Assembly (NCBI GenBank): GCA_943788935.1
Contig: CALSSE010000024.1
Span: forward strand, 1 to 64,000
Source of the DNA: an uncultured bacterium
GTDB lineage: Bacteria; Myxococcota_A; Bradymonadia; UBA7976; VGTA01
DNA: 64,000 bases
Direction: 5' to 3'
Shown here: piece by piece, positions 44,092 to 52,430 of the stretch
Layout: each line of letters opens with the position of its first letter
How positions within the stretch are numbered: the first letter of the stretch is position 1
Notes under the pieces: generated by a model
What the model saw: the letters and a program-made list of their open reading frames with translations, nothing else
The model's database searches: none
What the model was told of the DNA's origin: nothing
Translations under genes and position numbers: made by a program

Positions 44092-45023
44092 GCGATTTAT
44101 CGGGCTCTGTTTCACTCTCCCACCAGTCTTGGGGAGCCCGCCTCTTTGTAACGATCGTCAGAATACTGTTTAGTCTTTTCTTCTCCCGTCGAGTTAAAAT
44201 CGCTGAGGATAATATCAAGCGCTCTACTCTGTTATTATCTCATCTCGATCAGCACGCTCATGCTCGAAGTTTAGCGAAAGAATCACTCAATCATTTAGGT
44301 TTAACGCTCTACCAGAGTCTCTTGCGATCATTGAGACCTCAGAAGGATAGAGTAAACGCGATGACATTGAAGGGGCTCTCATGGCCTGATAAGCTGCTCA
44401 TGTTGAAGAATCAAGGGATCGACCTATATAGCGAAACAGAGATCACATCACTTATTCAAGCGCCGAGAGGGATTATATTCGTCTCGGCCCATATTGGCGC
44501 CTGGGAAGAGCTCATCATGCTCCAAAACCTAATTGAGAGGCCACTCTCCATCATCTCCAAGAGGATGAGTATTCAGTGGACTCAAAAGCTATGGGACAGA
44601 AGTAGAGGGAACGGGCCTACGCGTATAGATCATGGACCAATAGGGCAAAGAGCGAGGAGACTGACCAATGCACTTAAGGCCGGAGAGTGTATCGGAGCAG
44701 TGCTTGATCAACATGATCCTAGATCATCAGCGCTTCGATGTACTCTATTGGGCAGAGCCGCTGCGACTTCTCCCGACTTGATCCGCGCTGCACTCCTCAC
44801 CGATGCAGTGATCGTCCCTGTATTTATGTTCCGAACGGCTAATGCGCGATATAAACTGCATATATTCTCAACCATTGATCCTAGAGCGACCTTACATAAC
44901 GACGAATCAGCTCATGATCGTCTTCAAGGCTTAACACAGTTGTGTTGTGATCAAATAGAGAGAGCGATTAGGATGAGACCTGAACAGTGGATGTGGATAC
45001 ACCGGCGTTGGAAACTTGATTAA
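44088..45023 (+). CDS. Lipid A biosynthesis acyltransferase (LpxL/HtrB family)
   Basis: The 311 residues carry an N-terminal membrane helix (FVTIVRILFSLFF) and the LpxL-family catalytic H(x)4E/D motif in VSAHIGAWEELIML (about 132-143). AVLDQHDPRS and PEQWMWIHRRWK near the end complete the family pattern. These enzymes transfer a secondary acyl chain from acyl-ACP onto lipid A at the inner membrane. It overlaps lpxK by four bases, and the DUF374 acyltransferase lies upstream across rpoD. Which acyl position it modifies cannot be told. Confidence 0.87.
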   Translation: MSDLSGSVSLSHQSWGARLFVTIVRILFSLFFSRRVKIAEDNIKRSTLLLSHLDQHAHARSLAKESLNHLGLTLYQSLLRSLRPQKDRVNAMTLKGLSWPDKLLMLKNQGIDLYSETEITSLIQAPRGIIFVSAHIGAWEELIMLQNLIERPLSIISKRMSIQWTQKLWDRSRGNGPTRIDHGPIGQRARRLTNALKAGECIGAVLDQHDPRSSALRCTLLGRAAATSPDLIRAALLTDAVIVPVFMFRTANARYKLHIFSTIDPRATLHNDESAHDRLQGLTQLCCDQIERAIRMRPEQWMWIHRRWKLD

Positions 45024-45051
45024 ATCTACTGTAATAAGTCATGAATCACGG

Positions 45052-45080
45052 TTGTCAGATGACCATGACAGGGTTATGAT
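45052..45080 (+). promoter_or_regulatory. Strong sigma-70 promoter for the FHA gene
   Basis: TTGTCA (45052-45057), a 17-nt spacer and TATGAT (45075-45080) each match consensus at five of six positions. Transcription from near 45087 gives a 30-nt leader to ATG 45117. Confidence 0.62.
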
Positions 45081-45116
45081 CTTGCAGTTTTTAACTTTGT
45101 ATACGTAGGCGATTAA

Positions 45117-46670
45117 ATGTATCCACAAGCTGTTCTATCCTTCACACTCCCTAGTGGTGAGAAGCGCGCTGTGTCCCTCACACCTAATGAGATGATTCTC
45201 ATTGGTCGAAACCGCGCCTCTACTATTAAGCTCAATCTTCCCTCGGTTTCTAGGTCACATGCGCGTATTATCTATGATCGAGAAGTCTTCTGGATTGAAG
45301 ACCTCGGGAGCAGCAATGGTACATTTGTTAACCAAAAACAAGTTCAGAAGGCTCGGATCAACATTGGTGATGTGCTCAAGTGTGGAGACTTCGTTATCGC
45401 TGTTCGTAATAGCTCTGACCGAAGCTCTATCCCTCCCCCGCTGAGCGCATCAAATCATGATGCTCACTCTACGCCTGTAGCCGGTCTTGATCATAAGACA
45501 AGTATTGGAAAACGTCGAGAAAGCCTCCCTCCTTCTAGCAGAAACAGCTCATCCTCCCATCCTTCTCCGTGGCACTCTAAAGCACCAACTCATGGTCCCG
45601 AGGAATCTGATCAACTCCCTGCAGCACGGCTTCAAAAAGGTGAGAGACTCTCTTCCCCAGTGAAGCACACTCCCCCTTCACAACATCCACGCAGTGAGGG
45701 TCTCTCGACAGCATTTAGTAACGCTAAAATACGAGAATCAGATCGACTGCGAGAAAAGAATTCACTCCAGCCTGCGCAAGTAGACGATCAATCTCCGGGT
45801 GAGTCTCCCTTTAATCAGACTTCAGAAGAAGATAATACTGAGCTCATGAGGCTTCGAATCGTTGAAAAACAGCTCATTGATGAAGTTAATTTCCAATCGA
45901 ATAGTATCGACCAGCTAAAACTTCAAGTTCAAGACTATCAAGAGCGTATTATGAGCTTAGAGAGTGAACTTGATCATGGTGCTCAACAATTTGAAGAGCT
46001 TCGTAGGTCAGTCATGGACGCTGATCAAAGTAAAGAGAACGAGCTTAATCGGTCTCATCAAGAGGTTGAATCTCTGCAAACTGACATCTTAAATCTAGAA
46101 AGAATGCTCACCGAGCAGGCTGAGCGATTCAGCAGTCAAGAATCAGATTTCTCTAGAGAGATAGAGTTACTAGAAGAAGAAAAGAGGGAGCTTAAACTTG
46201 CTATTGACCGATACACTGAACATTCACAAGATGATCGTTTAGAAGAGGCTATAAACCAACTTAGAGCTGAGAATGAGAGACTCTCTGCTGAGATAAAAGC
46301 CCCAAGGGGCTCTACAGAGATTCATGTCTATAGCCTCCCTAGACCACACTATGAATCAACTCAACCTAACTGGGCAAAACATCAAGCAAAGTATCAACAG
46401 CTCCTCGATGAGCTTAAGTATCTAAAACGTAGGAATGCTGAGCTTGAGAATGATCAAGTTCGTCAATCATCTGCATCACCAACTCATGAAGTGACTTCCT
46501 TACTTCAGCCTCCCTCGATCTCTCACGTTGCTCCTCTCGATGAGGAGACCTCAATGAGTGAAGTAGATATCAGTGAATCAAGATCTCATGACTCCAATAT
46601 CCCATCCCACTCAGGATCATCATCCGCATCACCTACCCCAACGAGGAGAGCTTGGCGCGGCTTGCTATAA
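45117..46670 (+). CDS. FHA-domain protein with long coiled coil
   Basis: The 517-residue protein has an N-terminal forkhead-associated domain (about 20-98: ILIGRNRASTI, SVSRSHARI, WIEDLGSSNGTFVN) with the Arg, Ser-Arg-His and Asn residues needed to bind phosphothreonine. A Ser/Pro-rich linker (about 105-240) leads into a Glu-rich coiled coil (about 245-400) and a Ser-rich tail. It is probably cytoplasmic. An apparently active Ser/Thr kinase is encoded two genes downstream on the same strand, so the FHA domain probably reads that kinase's phosphorylation; this is inference. Confidence 0.85.
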   Translation: MYPQAVLSFTLPSGEKRAVSLTPNEMILIGRNRASTIKLNLPSVSRSHARIIYDREVFWIEDLGSSNGTFVNQKQVQKARINIGDVLKCGDFVIAVRNSSDRSSIPPPLSASNHDAHSTPVAGLDHKTSIGKRRESLPPSSRNSSSSHPSPWHSKAPTHGPEESDQLPAARLQKGERLSSPVKHTPPSQHPRSEGLSTAFSNAKIRESDRLREKNSLQPAQVDDQSPGESPFNQTSEEDNTELMRLRIVEKQLIDEVNFQSNSIDQLKLQVQDYQERIMSLESELDHGAQQFEELRRSVMDADQSKENELNRSHQEVESLQTDILNLERMLTEQAERFSSQESDFSREIELLEEEKRELKLAIDRYTEHSQDDRLEEAINQLRAENERLSAEIKAPRGSTEIHVYSLPRPHYESTQPNWAKHQAKYQQLLDELKYLKRRNAELENDQVRQSSASPTHEVTSLLQPPSISHVAPLDEETSMSEVDISESRSHDSNIPSHSGSSSASPTPTRRAWRGLL

Positions 46671-46728
46671 TGCAGCCAAAATCATCGCCTAATCTCGTTG
46701 TTCTTCATATCATAAAGAGAATCCAACT

Positions 46729-48186
46729 ATGAAATTTCTGAAGAAATTATTCCGTAAGAGAGAGAATTCTGATCAAAAAGACTTGGAGTGGAACGTTACA
46801 CCAGTCAATCATCAGGTAGGGACAAGCTCCACCCCTTCAGAGCAGCCCACCCCTCTACCCTCTACAGGAGAGTCTGGGTCGTCAGATGACCTAATGAATG
46901 AAGCCTTACCTTCAGCAGAGTCAACTTCATCAGAGGAAGCGGGTCCACGCCTAAATGCACCGCCTACACCTAGCCTTATCAAACCGAGCGGCGAAATGTT
47001 CTTGGAGCCACAACAGTCAATCGCCGAAATGGAGCTTAACGCTGTATTAGAGGAGATTAACACTGAGATCGATGTAGAAGAAGAGTCTGAGATATTTAAC
47101 GATGCTCAACAACAATGGGGAAAGTTTGGCGCACCTGCTCAAGGCCGCAGGTTGATCTCTCTATTTCGAGATAAAGATGATTTCAACCACAGACAGCATT
47201 TAGAGAAACAGAGATCAGTGATCTCTAACCTTGTCGAAGATGATTCAGATGATGACGCAGACGCAGACGATCCTCAAGTAGATGATACATCGTCTGTGGT
47301 TAATGATGGTGTTGGAAGTGTTGATGCTGTCGATCCAGACCTCGTCGCTCAAACGAGTCAAGACGACAACAGCGACGACTCCGCTCAAGCTAGTCAAGAC
47401 GACGACAGCGACATCAGCGACGACTCCGCTCAAGCTAGTCAAGACGACGACAGCGACAACAGCGACGACTCCGCTCAAGCTAGTCAAGACGACGACAGCG
47501 ACATCAGCGACGACTCCGCTCAAGCTAGTCAAGACGACGACAGCGACAACAGCGACGACTCCGCTCAAGCTAGTCAAGACGACGACAGCGACGACAGCGA
47601 CGACTCCGCTCAAGCTAGTCAAGACGACGACAGCGACGACAGCGACGACTCCGCTCAAGCTAGTCAAGACGACGACAGCGACGACAGCGACGACTCCGCT
47701 CAAGCTAGTCAAGACGACGACAGCGACAACAGCGACGACTCCGCTCAAGCTAGTCAAGACGACGACAGCGACGACAGCGACGACTCCGCTCAAGCTAGTC
47801 AAGACGACGACAGCGACAACAGCGACGACTCCGCTCAAGCTAGTCAAGACGACGACAGCGACGACAGCGACGACTCCGCTCAAGCTAGTCAAGACGACGA
47901 CAGCGACGACAGCGACGACTCCGCTCAAGCTAGTCAAGACGACGACAGCGACGACAGCGACGACTCCGCTCAAGCTAGTCAAGACGACGACAGCGACGAC
48001 AGCGACGACTCCGCTCAAGCTAGTCAAGACGACAACAGCGACGACAGCGACGACTCCGCTCAAGCTAGTCAAGACGACGACAGCGACAACAGCGACGACT
48101 CCGCTCAAGCTAGTCAAGACGACGACAGCGACAACAGCGACGACTCCGCTCAAGCTAGTCAAGAGGATGACAGCGACAACGATTAG
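46729..48186 (+). CDS. Highly acidic repeat protein with 17 Ser/Asp 15-residue repeats
   Basis: The 485 residues begin with a basic N-terminus (MKFLKKLFRKRENS) and a Pro/Ser-rich segment. An unrecognised helical region follows (about 95-165, MELNAVLEEINTEIDVEEESEIF). The C-terminal half is seventeen near-identical SAQASQDDDSDxSDD units, in which x is N, D or I, plus partial units at each end. There is no signal peptide. The tail is strongly negative, and every unit holds several Ser followed by acidic residues, resembling CK2-type phospho-acceptor sites. It lies between the FHA-protein gene and the Ser/Thr kinase gene, which suggests a kinase substrate or scaffold. No known family is recognised. 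Confidence 0.8.
   Translation: MKFLKKLFRKRENSDQKDLEWNVTPVNHQVGTSSTPSEQPTPLPSTGESGSSDDLMNEALPSAESTSSEEAGPRLNAPPTPSLIKPSGEMFLEPQQSIAEMELNAVLEEINTEIDVEEESEIFNDAQQQWGKFGAPAQGRRLISLFRDKDDFNHRQHLEKQRSVISNLVEDDSDDDADADDPQVDDTSSVVNDGVGSVDAVDPDLVAQTSQDDNSDDSAQASQDDDSDISDDSAQASQDDDSDNSDDSAQASQDDDSDISDDSAQASQDDDSDNSDDSAQASQDDDSDDSDDSAQASQDDDSDDSDDSAQASQDDDSDDSDDSAQASQDDDSDNSDDSAQASQDDDSDDSDDSAQASQDDDSDNSDDSAQASQDDDSDDSDDSAQASQDDDSDDSDDSAQASQDDDSDDSDDSAQASQDDDSDDSDDSAQASQDDNSDDSDDSAQASQDDDSDNSDDSAQASQDDDSDNSDDSAQASQEDDSDND
47380..48180 (+). repeat. 45-bp coding minisatellite, 17 full units
   Basis: The 45-bp unit starting TCCGCTCAAGCTAGTCAAGA recurs from 47380 every 45 bp to 48145, followed by a partial last unit. 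Units differ almost only at one codon (AAC, GAC or ATC). Homogeneity at the DNA level indicates recent expansion or gene conversion. Confidence 0.97.
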
Positions 48187-48295
48187 GAATTTAATTTATG
48201 GGAGCTTTGGCGCTGAAAAAGCCGTTTCTGCTCGTCGTTCGCAGTTAAGAGTCAGTCAAAAAAACAGATTTTCGCTTGATCACTACTAAAGTTGA

Positions 48296-48324
48296 TTGAC
48301 GATGGTACTCAAAAAGGATACATG
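48296..48324 (+). promoter_or_regulatory. Candidate promoter of the Ser/Thr kinase gene
   Basis: TTGACG (48296-48301, five of six), a 17-nt spacer and a weak TACATG (48319-48324) lie in the 195-bp gap after the repeat protein gene. Confidence 0.35.
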
Positions 48325-48381
48325 TAGGATAAGGTAAGAGAGCAACACTGTCCCCATTAATCATTTAGAAAGTGGTGCGTT

Positions 48382-49662
48382 ATGACGGCTACACCTCAAC
48401 GTCTTATGCAATGTACGATGTGTGCTTATAATCAAGCGGGACAGCCGAGTGATCCTCCTACCTGTCCTCAACACCCAGATCGTTACTTAGTAGCCCAAAA
48501 ATTTCTCGTTAATGGGCCTAAAGATTATCTACTAGGAGCGGTACTCGGTCAAAAGTATATCCTCACTCACCCGCTTGGACAGGGACAATACGGTAAGGTC
48601 TATCATGCCTTACAAATTGGAGCAGGAGGATTGAGGAGACCAGTAGCCTTAAAGATCCTCAGAGAAGATCGAGCTGAAGCTCAAGCGTTGTTTCTTGATG
48701 AGATGAAGGTTATCTCTCAGCTCGATAGTCGGCACATTGTGCGTTATTTAGACTCAGGTTTTGATGTGGAACAAGGGCTCACTTATATGGTGATGGAGGT
48801 CATTGAGGGTGATACCCTCGCTCAGCGCTTAGAAGACTCAGTCGTTCTTCATCAACATCGAGTCTCCAGAATGATCGCACAACTGTTGATCGCGCTAGAG
48901 GAAGCCCATCAAGCGGGAGTGATTCATCGTGACTTAAAACCTTCAAATCTTATGCTGACTTATCTAGATGGAGAAGAGGTTCTCAAAGTACTCGACTTTG
49001 GAGTCGCTCGTCCGGATGCAGATCAGCCGCGAGAGCAAACTCAAGGAGTGATCCCTGGCACACCAGCCTATATGGCTCCTGAGCTCTTCTCCAAATATGA
49101 TGGGCAGATCACTCCGCACATGGATATCTTTTCAGTGGGAGTCATCTATTATCAGTGTCTTACTGGCCACCTTCCCTTCAATGTAGAAGGCAATGTCGAC
49201 CACCTCATCGCTTATTATCGTTTATATAGTCAATCTCCTAAGCCCACACCGATGAGTGGACAGCTACCCAAAGGCCTCACAGAGGTCATCATGAGAGCTC
49301 TCTCATTAGACCCAAAACGTCGATATAACAGCGCTAGAGAGATGCTCAGCGCCATGGCTTCATGGTCTCCGACCGCCCATAAACATGTAGATACTCAGAG
49401 TACTCTAGCAAGAATAGATAGTCCTTCGGTAGAGAGCCCTTCTACTAACAAGTTAAACTGGCTTATCGCCGCAGCCTTACTTGGAGGGATACTCGGCTTG
49501 GGCGCTCATCTGATGTATGGTAAGGGGTCCGCAGTGATGATCGGTAAGTTTTTAGGGGATATTGAATCACCTAAAGTAGAACAAAGAGATGATGAAAGGG
49601 CTGGAGAGAGCGATGGGAATCAAACAGGAGGGACATTGGAGGCGAATATCCCAAAGAGGTAG
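48382..49662 (+). CDS. Hanks-type Ser/Thr protein kinase with N-terminal zinc-ribbon-like motif
   Basis: The 426 residues begin with a CxxC...C..H cluster (CTMCAYNQ...CPQHPDR, 11-34) that may bind zinc. A complete kinase domain follows (about 50-320): glycine loop GQGQYGKV, ATP lysine in VALKIL, catalytic HRDLKPSN (about 181), metal-binding DFG (about 203) and APE. Unlike the two pseudokinases in the window it keeps every key residue, so it should be active. One transmembrane helix (about 355-372) anchors it, with a short acidic extracytoplasmic tail. The FHA protein and the acidic repeat protein upstream are likely partners. Confidence 0.92.
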   Translation: MTATPQRLMQCTMCAYNQAGQPSDPPTCPQHPDRYLVAQKFLVNGPKDYLLGAVLGQKYILTHPLGQGQYGKVYHALQIGAGGLRRPVALKILREDRAEAQALFLDEMKVISQLDSRHIVRYLDSGFDVEQGLTYMVMEVIEGDTLAQRLEDSVVLHQHRVSRMIAQLLIALEEAHQAGVIHRDLKPSNLMLTYLDGEEVLKVLDFGVARPDADQPREQTQGVIPGTPAYMAPELFSKYDGQITPHMDIFSVGVIYYQCLTGHLPFNVEGNVDHLIAYYRLYSQSPKPTPMSGQLPKGLTEVIMRALSLDPKRRYNSAREMLSAMASWSPTAHKHVDTQSTLARIDSPSVESPSTNKLNWLIAAALLGGILGLGAHLMYGKGSAVMIGKFLGDIESPKVEQRDDERAGESDGNQTGGTLEANIPKR

Positions 49663-49685
49663 AGTATTTATAGGCTTTATGCAGC

Positions 49686-50942
49686 TTACATTTTTACTTG
49701 ATAGATCTCTTCTGAGAGCTCTAATCCCAACTGAGCAAACTTTCGATGAGCCATCGGAGTGATCCCTGACCCACTAAAGTGCCCCATACATTGTTGAGTT
49801 ATGGGGTCGACTCCTGTGAACTCAAAACTAAAGATGTCTTGCAGCTCTACATTTCCGTCTTCATCGAGACCGATCACCTCAGTGATCTGGGTCAACTTAC
49901 GACTTCCATCGGGATAGCGATCGATCTGGACAATGATATCAAGACCGCTAGCGATTTGATGACGAATCACATCGGCGGGTATATTTAGGCCTGACATACG
50001 GGTCAAGTTCTCTATCCTGAGCGCGACCTCTTTAGGAGAGGCAGCGTGAAGCACTGCGAGAGAACCTTCATGGCCACTGTTGAGGGATTGTAAATATTCA
50101 AAGGCTTCAGGACCTCTAATTTCCCCCATAATGATCCGCGTGGGCCTCATACGGAGGGAATTAATAAATAGAGAGCGAAGGGTGATCTCTCCCTTACCCT
50201 CGAGATTAGGAGGACGAGAGCAGAGGCGAGCGACATTAGGTTGCCGCACCTTTAATTCAGGGACATCCTCAATGATAACCAGCCTCTCTTGATCACTTAT
50301 ATATTCTGATAAGACCTCTAAGAGCGTTGTTTTACCAGTCCCGGTCCCCCCAGAGAAAACAATATTGAGACGAGCTTGTATGCAGGCCCAGAGGAATTGG
50401 TACATCGATTGACTGAGTGACCCTCTCTTAAGGAGATCCTCTATCTGCTGAATATCTGAGCGGGGCTTTCTGACCGTGATCAACGGTCCGTTCACAGCGA
50501 TTGGAGGAATGGCAGCGTTTAAGCGATAAATCCCATCGATAACGCAATCAATGGTCGGAGATGATTCATCGAGACGCTGATTAGCACGCCTCACCAAACG
50601 ATTAAGGATCTCCATTAGGTGCTGCTCATTATCAAAAGCCTGTGTAGACTCACGCTGGACACCATTAATCTCTACAAAAATCGAAAATGGTCCGTTCACC
50701 ATAATCTCACTGACATCGGGGTCATTGAGAACCCTTTGTAGCGGACCAAAGCCAAAGATATCGTCGAGGAGGTCTTCTTTAACTGCTTCCATTTGTGGAT
50801 CAGTAAAGGGTAAGCGTGAGCGTTTTAACTCTCGCTTAATCTCACGACCAATCGTCTCTCGATTAAGATTCGCTTGGGATTCAATACTCCGTCTTTTTAA
50901 ATATTGAGAACGTAAATTACTCTTGAGCTCTATGAGATTCAT
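49686..50942 (-). CDS. CpaF/TadA-type secretion or pilus ATPase
   Basis: The protein has 418 residues from ATG 50942 (GTG 50948 is possible; neither has a clear ribosome site). Features of the CpaF family: DDIFGFGPL and the N-terminal domain with SEIMVNGPFSIFVE. Walker A is SGGTGTGKTT (199-208), followed by the Asp box IIEDVPEL, GEIRGPEAFEYLQSLNSGHEGSLAVLHA with the His box, and LTRMSG. CpaF ATPases power Tad pili or related secretion. No tad pilin, CpaB or secretin genes are adjacent, so this is an orphan copy that may serve another machine. It is convergent with the kinase gene (23-bp gap). Confidence 0.88.
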   Translation of the reverse strand: MNLIELKSNLRSQYLKRRSIESQANLNRETIGREIKRELKRSRLPFTDPQMEAVKEDLLDDIFGFGPLQRVLNDPDVSEIMVNGPFSIFVEINGVQRESTQAFDNEQHLMEILNRLVRRANQRLDESSPTIDCVIDGIYRLNAAIPPIAVNGPLITVRKPRSDIQQIEDLLKRGSLSQSMYQFLWACIQARLNIVFSGGTGTGKTTLLEVLSEYISDQERLVIIEDVPELKVRQPNVARLCSRPPNLEGKGEITLRSLFINSLRMRPTRIIMGEIRGPEAFEYLQSLNSGHEGSLAVLHAASPKEVALRIENLTRMSGLNIPADVIRHQIASGLDIIVQIDRYPDGSRKLTQITEVIGLDEDGNVELQDIFSFEFTGVDPITQQCMGHFSGSGITPMAHRKFAQLGLELSEEIYQVKM

Positions 50943-51084
50943 ACACACCAGTATTCGACTAATAACAGTTTAAAAATGAACTATTAGACACAGAATATAT
51001 ATTTTTTTACTCAACATAGACCGAAATTGAAATCAGTATCGTTAAAGGGGCGCTGTTTCACCCGATCCCACTAGGAGGTTTATC

Positions 51085-52404
51085 ATGACAGCTCCACTTC
51101 GACTCCTTTCAGCGCTCATCATCTCGCTGGTCGCCAATTTCAGTTTTGCCCATCCCTTCAAGGTTGAAACACAGCTCTCTCATCAAAAGATTCGCTCTGA
51201 TGTCAAGGGGTCTGCCTTTGTCAAGGTCGCTCTCACAGGGCTTGAGCTAAGCGGTGATCGCCCACCACTCAACCTCTCTCTGGTGATCGATCGATCAGGT
51301 TCGATGAGAGGTGCTCGTATAAAACAAGCTCAACAAGCGGCCAAGCTCGCCATCAGTATGCTCAAACCTGATGATATTATCTCTATCATCGCCTACGACA
51401 CAGAGGCGGAGCTCTTGCTCCCAGCCACCAAGGTCGGTAACGGTAAGTTGGCCAAAAAACAGATCTCTCGTCTTAAAGCTAACGGGAGCACCGCGCTCTT
51501 CGCCGGCACACAGATGGGAGGAGAAGAGGTGGTCAAGTTTTTGAGCAGAGAGAGAGTTAATCGTGTCGTTTTACTCTCTGATGGTATCGCTAATGTAGGA
51601 CCTAGCTCAACTGAAGAGCTCGCTCAGCTTGGATTAAAACTCGCTGGTCGCGGAATCGCGGTGAGTACTATCGGCTTAGGTCTTGGTTACAATGAAGACT
51701 TGATGGCACGTCTCGCCGACTCCTCTGACGGCAATCACTCCTTCGTTGAGCGAGCTGATCAACTCGCAGGGATTATGTCCCTAGAATTAAATGACGCGCT
51801 CGCGGTGGTCGCTCAAGATGTTGAACTCAAGCTCACCTTTCCCAAGGGTGTCAGACCGGTTCGAGCGCTCGGGAGAGAGGCTAAGTTTAACGGTCAAGTG
51901 GTGAGCAGCACCATTAAACAGCTCATCACCGGAACTGAGCGCTATGTATTGATAGAGGTAGAGGTGAACCCCGGTCTTGTTCAAGAAGAGCTTGAGTTAG
52001 CCAAGGTAGCGATCCGCTATCGTGATCGAGATGGTGAGCTCACTGAGGCCTCTGATCGAGTCCTCGCTCGCCCAGCATCTTCTCAGAGCGAGATGAAGAA
52101 GAGCGCAGTCGCTTCGGTGATGGAATCGGTTGTAGAGCTGGTCGCTCGAGAGCAACAAGAGCTAGCGATCAAGCTGAAAGATGAAGGTAAAGAAGCACAA
52201 GCTGCTCGAGTGATGGATAATAACAACGCTTATCTTCGCTCCAACGCGATTGAGTTCGAGTCGGCGAAACTCCACTCAATGGAGGAGAAAGCCAAGGTCG
52301 ATACAGCGATCATCAAGAAGAGAGGTAAGGGACGAGACTGGTCTCGAACTCGAAAAAAGATGCGCAAGCAAGCCTATGGATCTAAAGCGCAGATGGCCTT
52401 CTGA
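51085..52404 (+). CDS. Secreted von Willebrand factor A domain protein
   Basis: The 439 residues start with a signal peptide (LLSALIISLVANFSFA) and then a VWA domain at about 62-250 with an intact MIDAS motif (DRSGS, 69-73; a later Thr in GSTALFAG; LLSDGIAN). A beta-rich region follows (about 255-335), then a helical C-terminus rich in Lys/Glu and a basic tail. It resembles secreted TerF/YfbK-type VWA proteins that bind a divalent metal and a partner protein. The ribosome site is unusually strong (AGGAGG at 51073-51078, 6 nt before ATG), pointing to high translation. It is flanked by a divergent CpaF gene and a convergent lipoprotein gene, so it is probably monocistronic. Confidence 0.87.
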   Translation: MTAPLRLLSALIISLVANFSFAHPFKVETQLSHQKIRSDVKGSAFVKVALTGLELSGDRPPLNLSLVIDRSGSMRGARIKQAQQAAKLAISMLKPDDIISIIAYDTEAELLLPATKVGNGKLAKKQISRLKANGSTALFAGTQMGGEEVVKFLSRERVNRVVLLSDGIANVGPSSTEELAQLGLKLAGRGIAVSTIGLGLGYNEDLMARLADSSDGNHSFVERADQLAGIMSLELNDALAVVAQDVELKLTFPKGVRPVRALGREAKFNGQVVSSTIKQLITGTERYVLIEVEVNPGLVQEELELAKVAIRYRDRDGELTEASDRVLARPASSQSEMKKSAVASVMESVVELVAREQQELAIKLKDEGKEAQAARVMDNNNAYLRSNAIEFESAKLHSMEEKAKVDTAIIKKRGKGRDWSRTRKKMRKQAYGSKAQMAF

Positions 52405-52430
52405 GTCTGAAGCGAAACGATAAGGGTCTC

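Noticed and set aside
47380..48180. Regularly spaced repeats resembling a CRISPR array
   Set aside because: The units are contiguous without unique spacers, in frame and coding; no cas genes are present.
47245..48289. Long open frames on both strands across the acidic-repeat gene
   Set aside because: They arise only because the 45-bp unit lacks stops in several frames; composition is a repeated artefact (LSGVVAVVAVVV or LKLVKTTTATT) and there are no ribosome sites.
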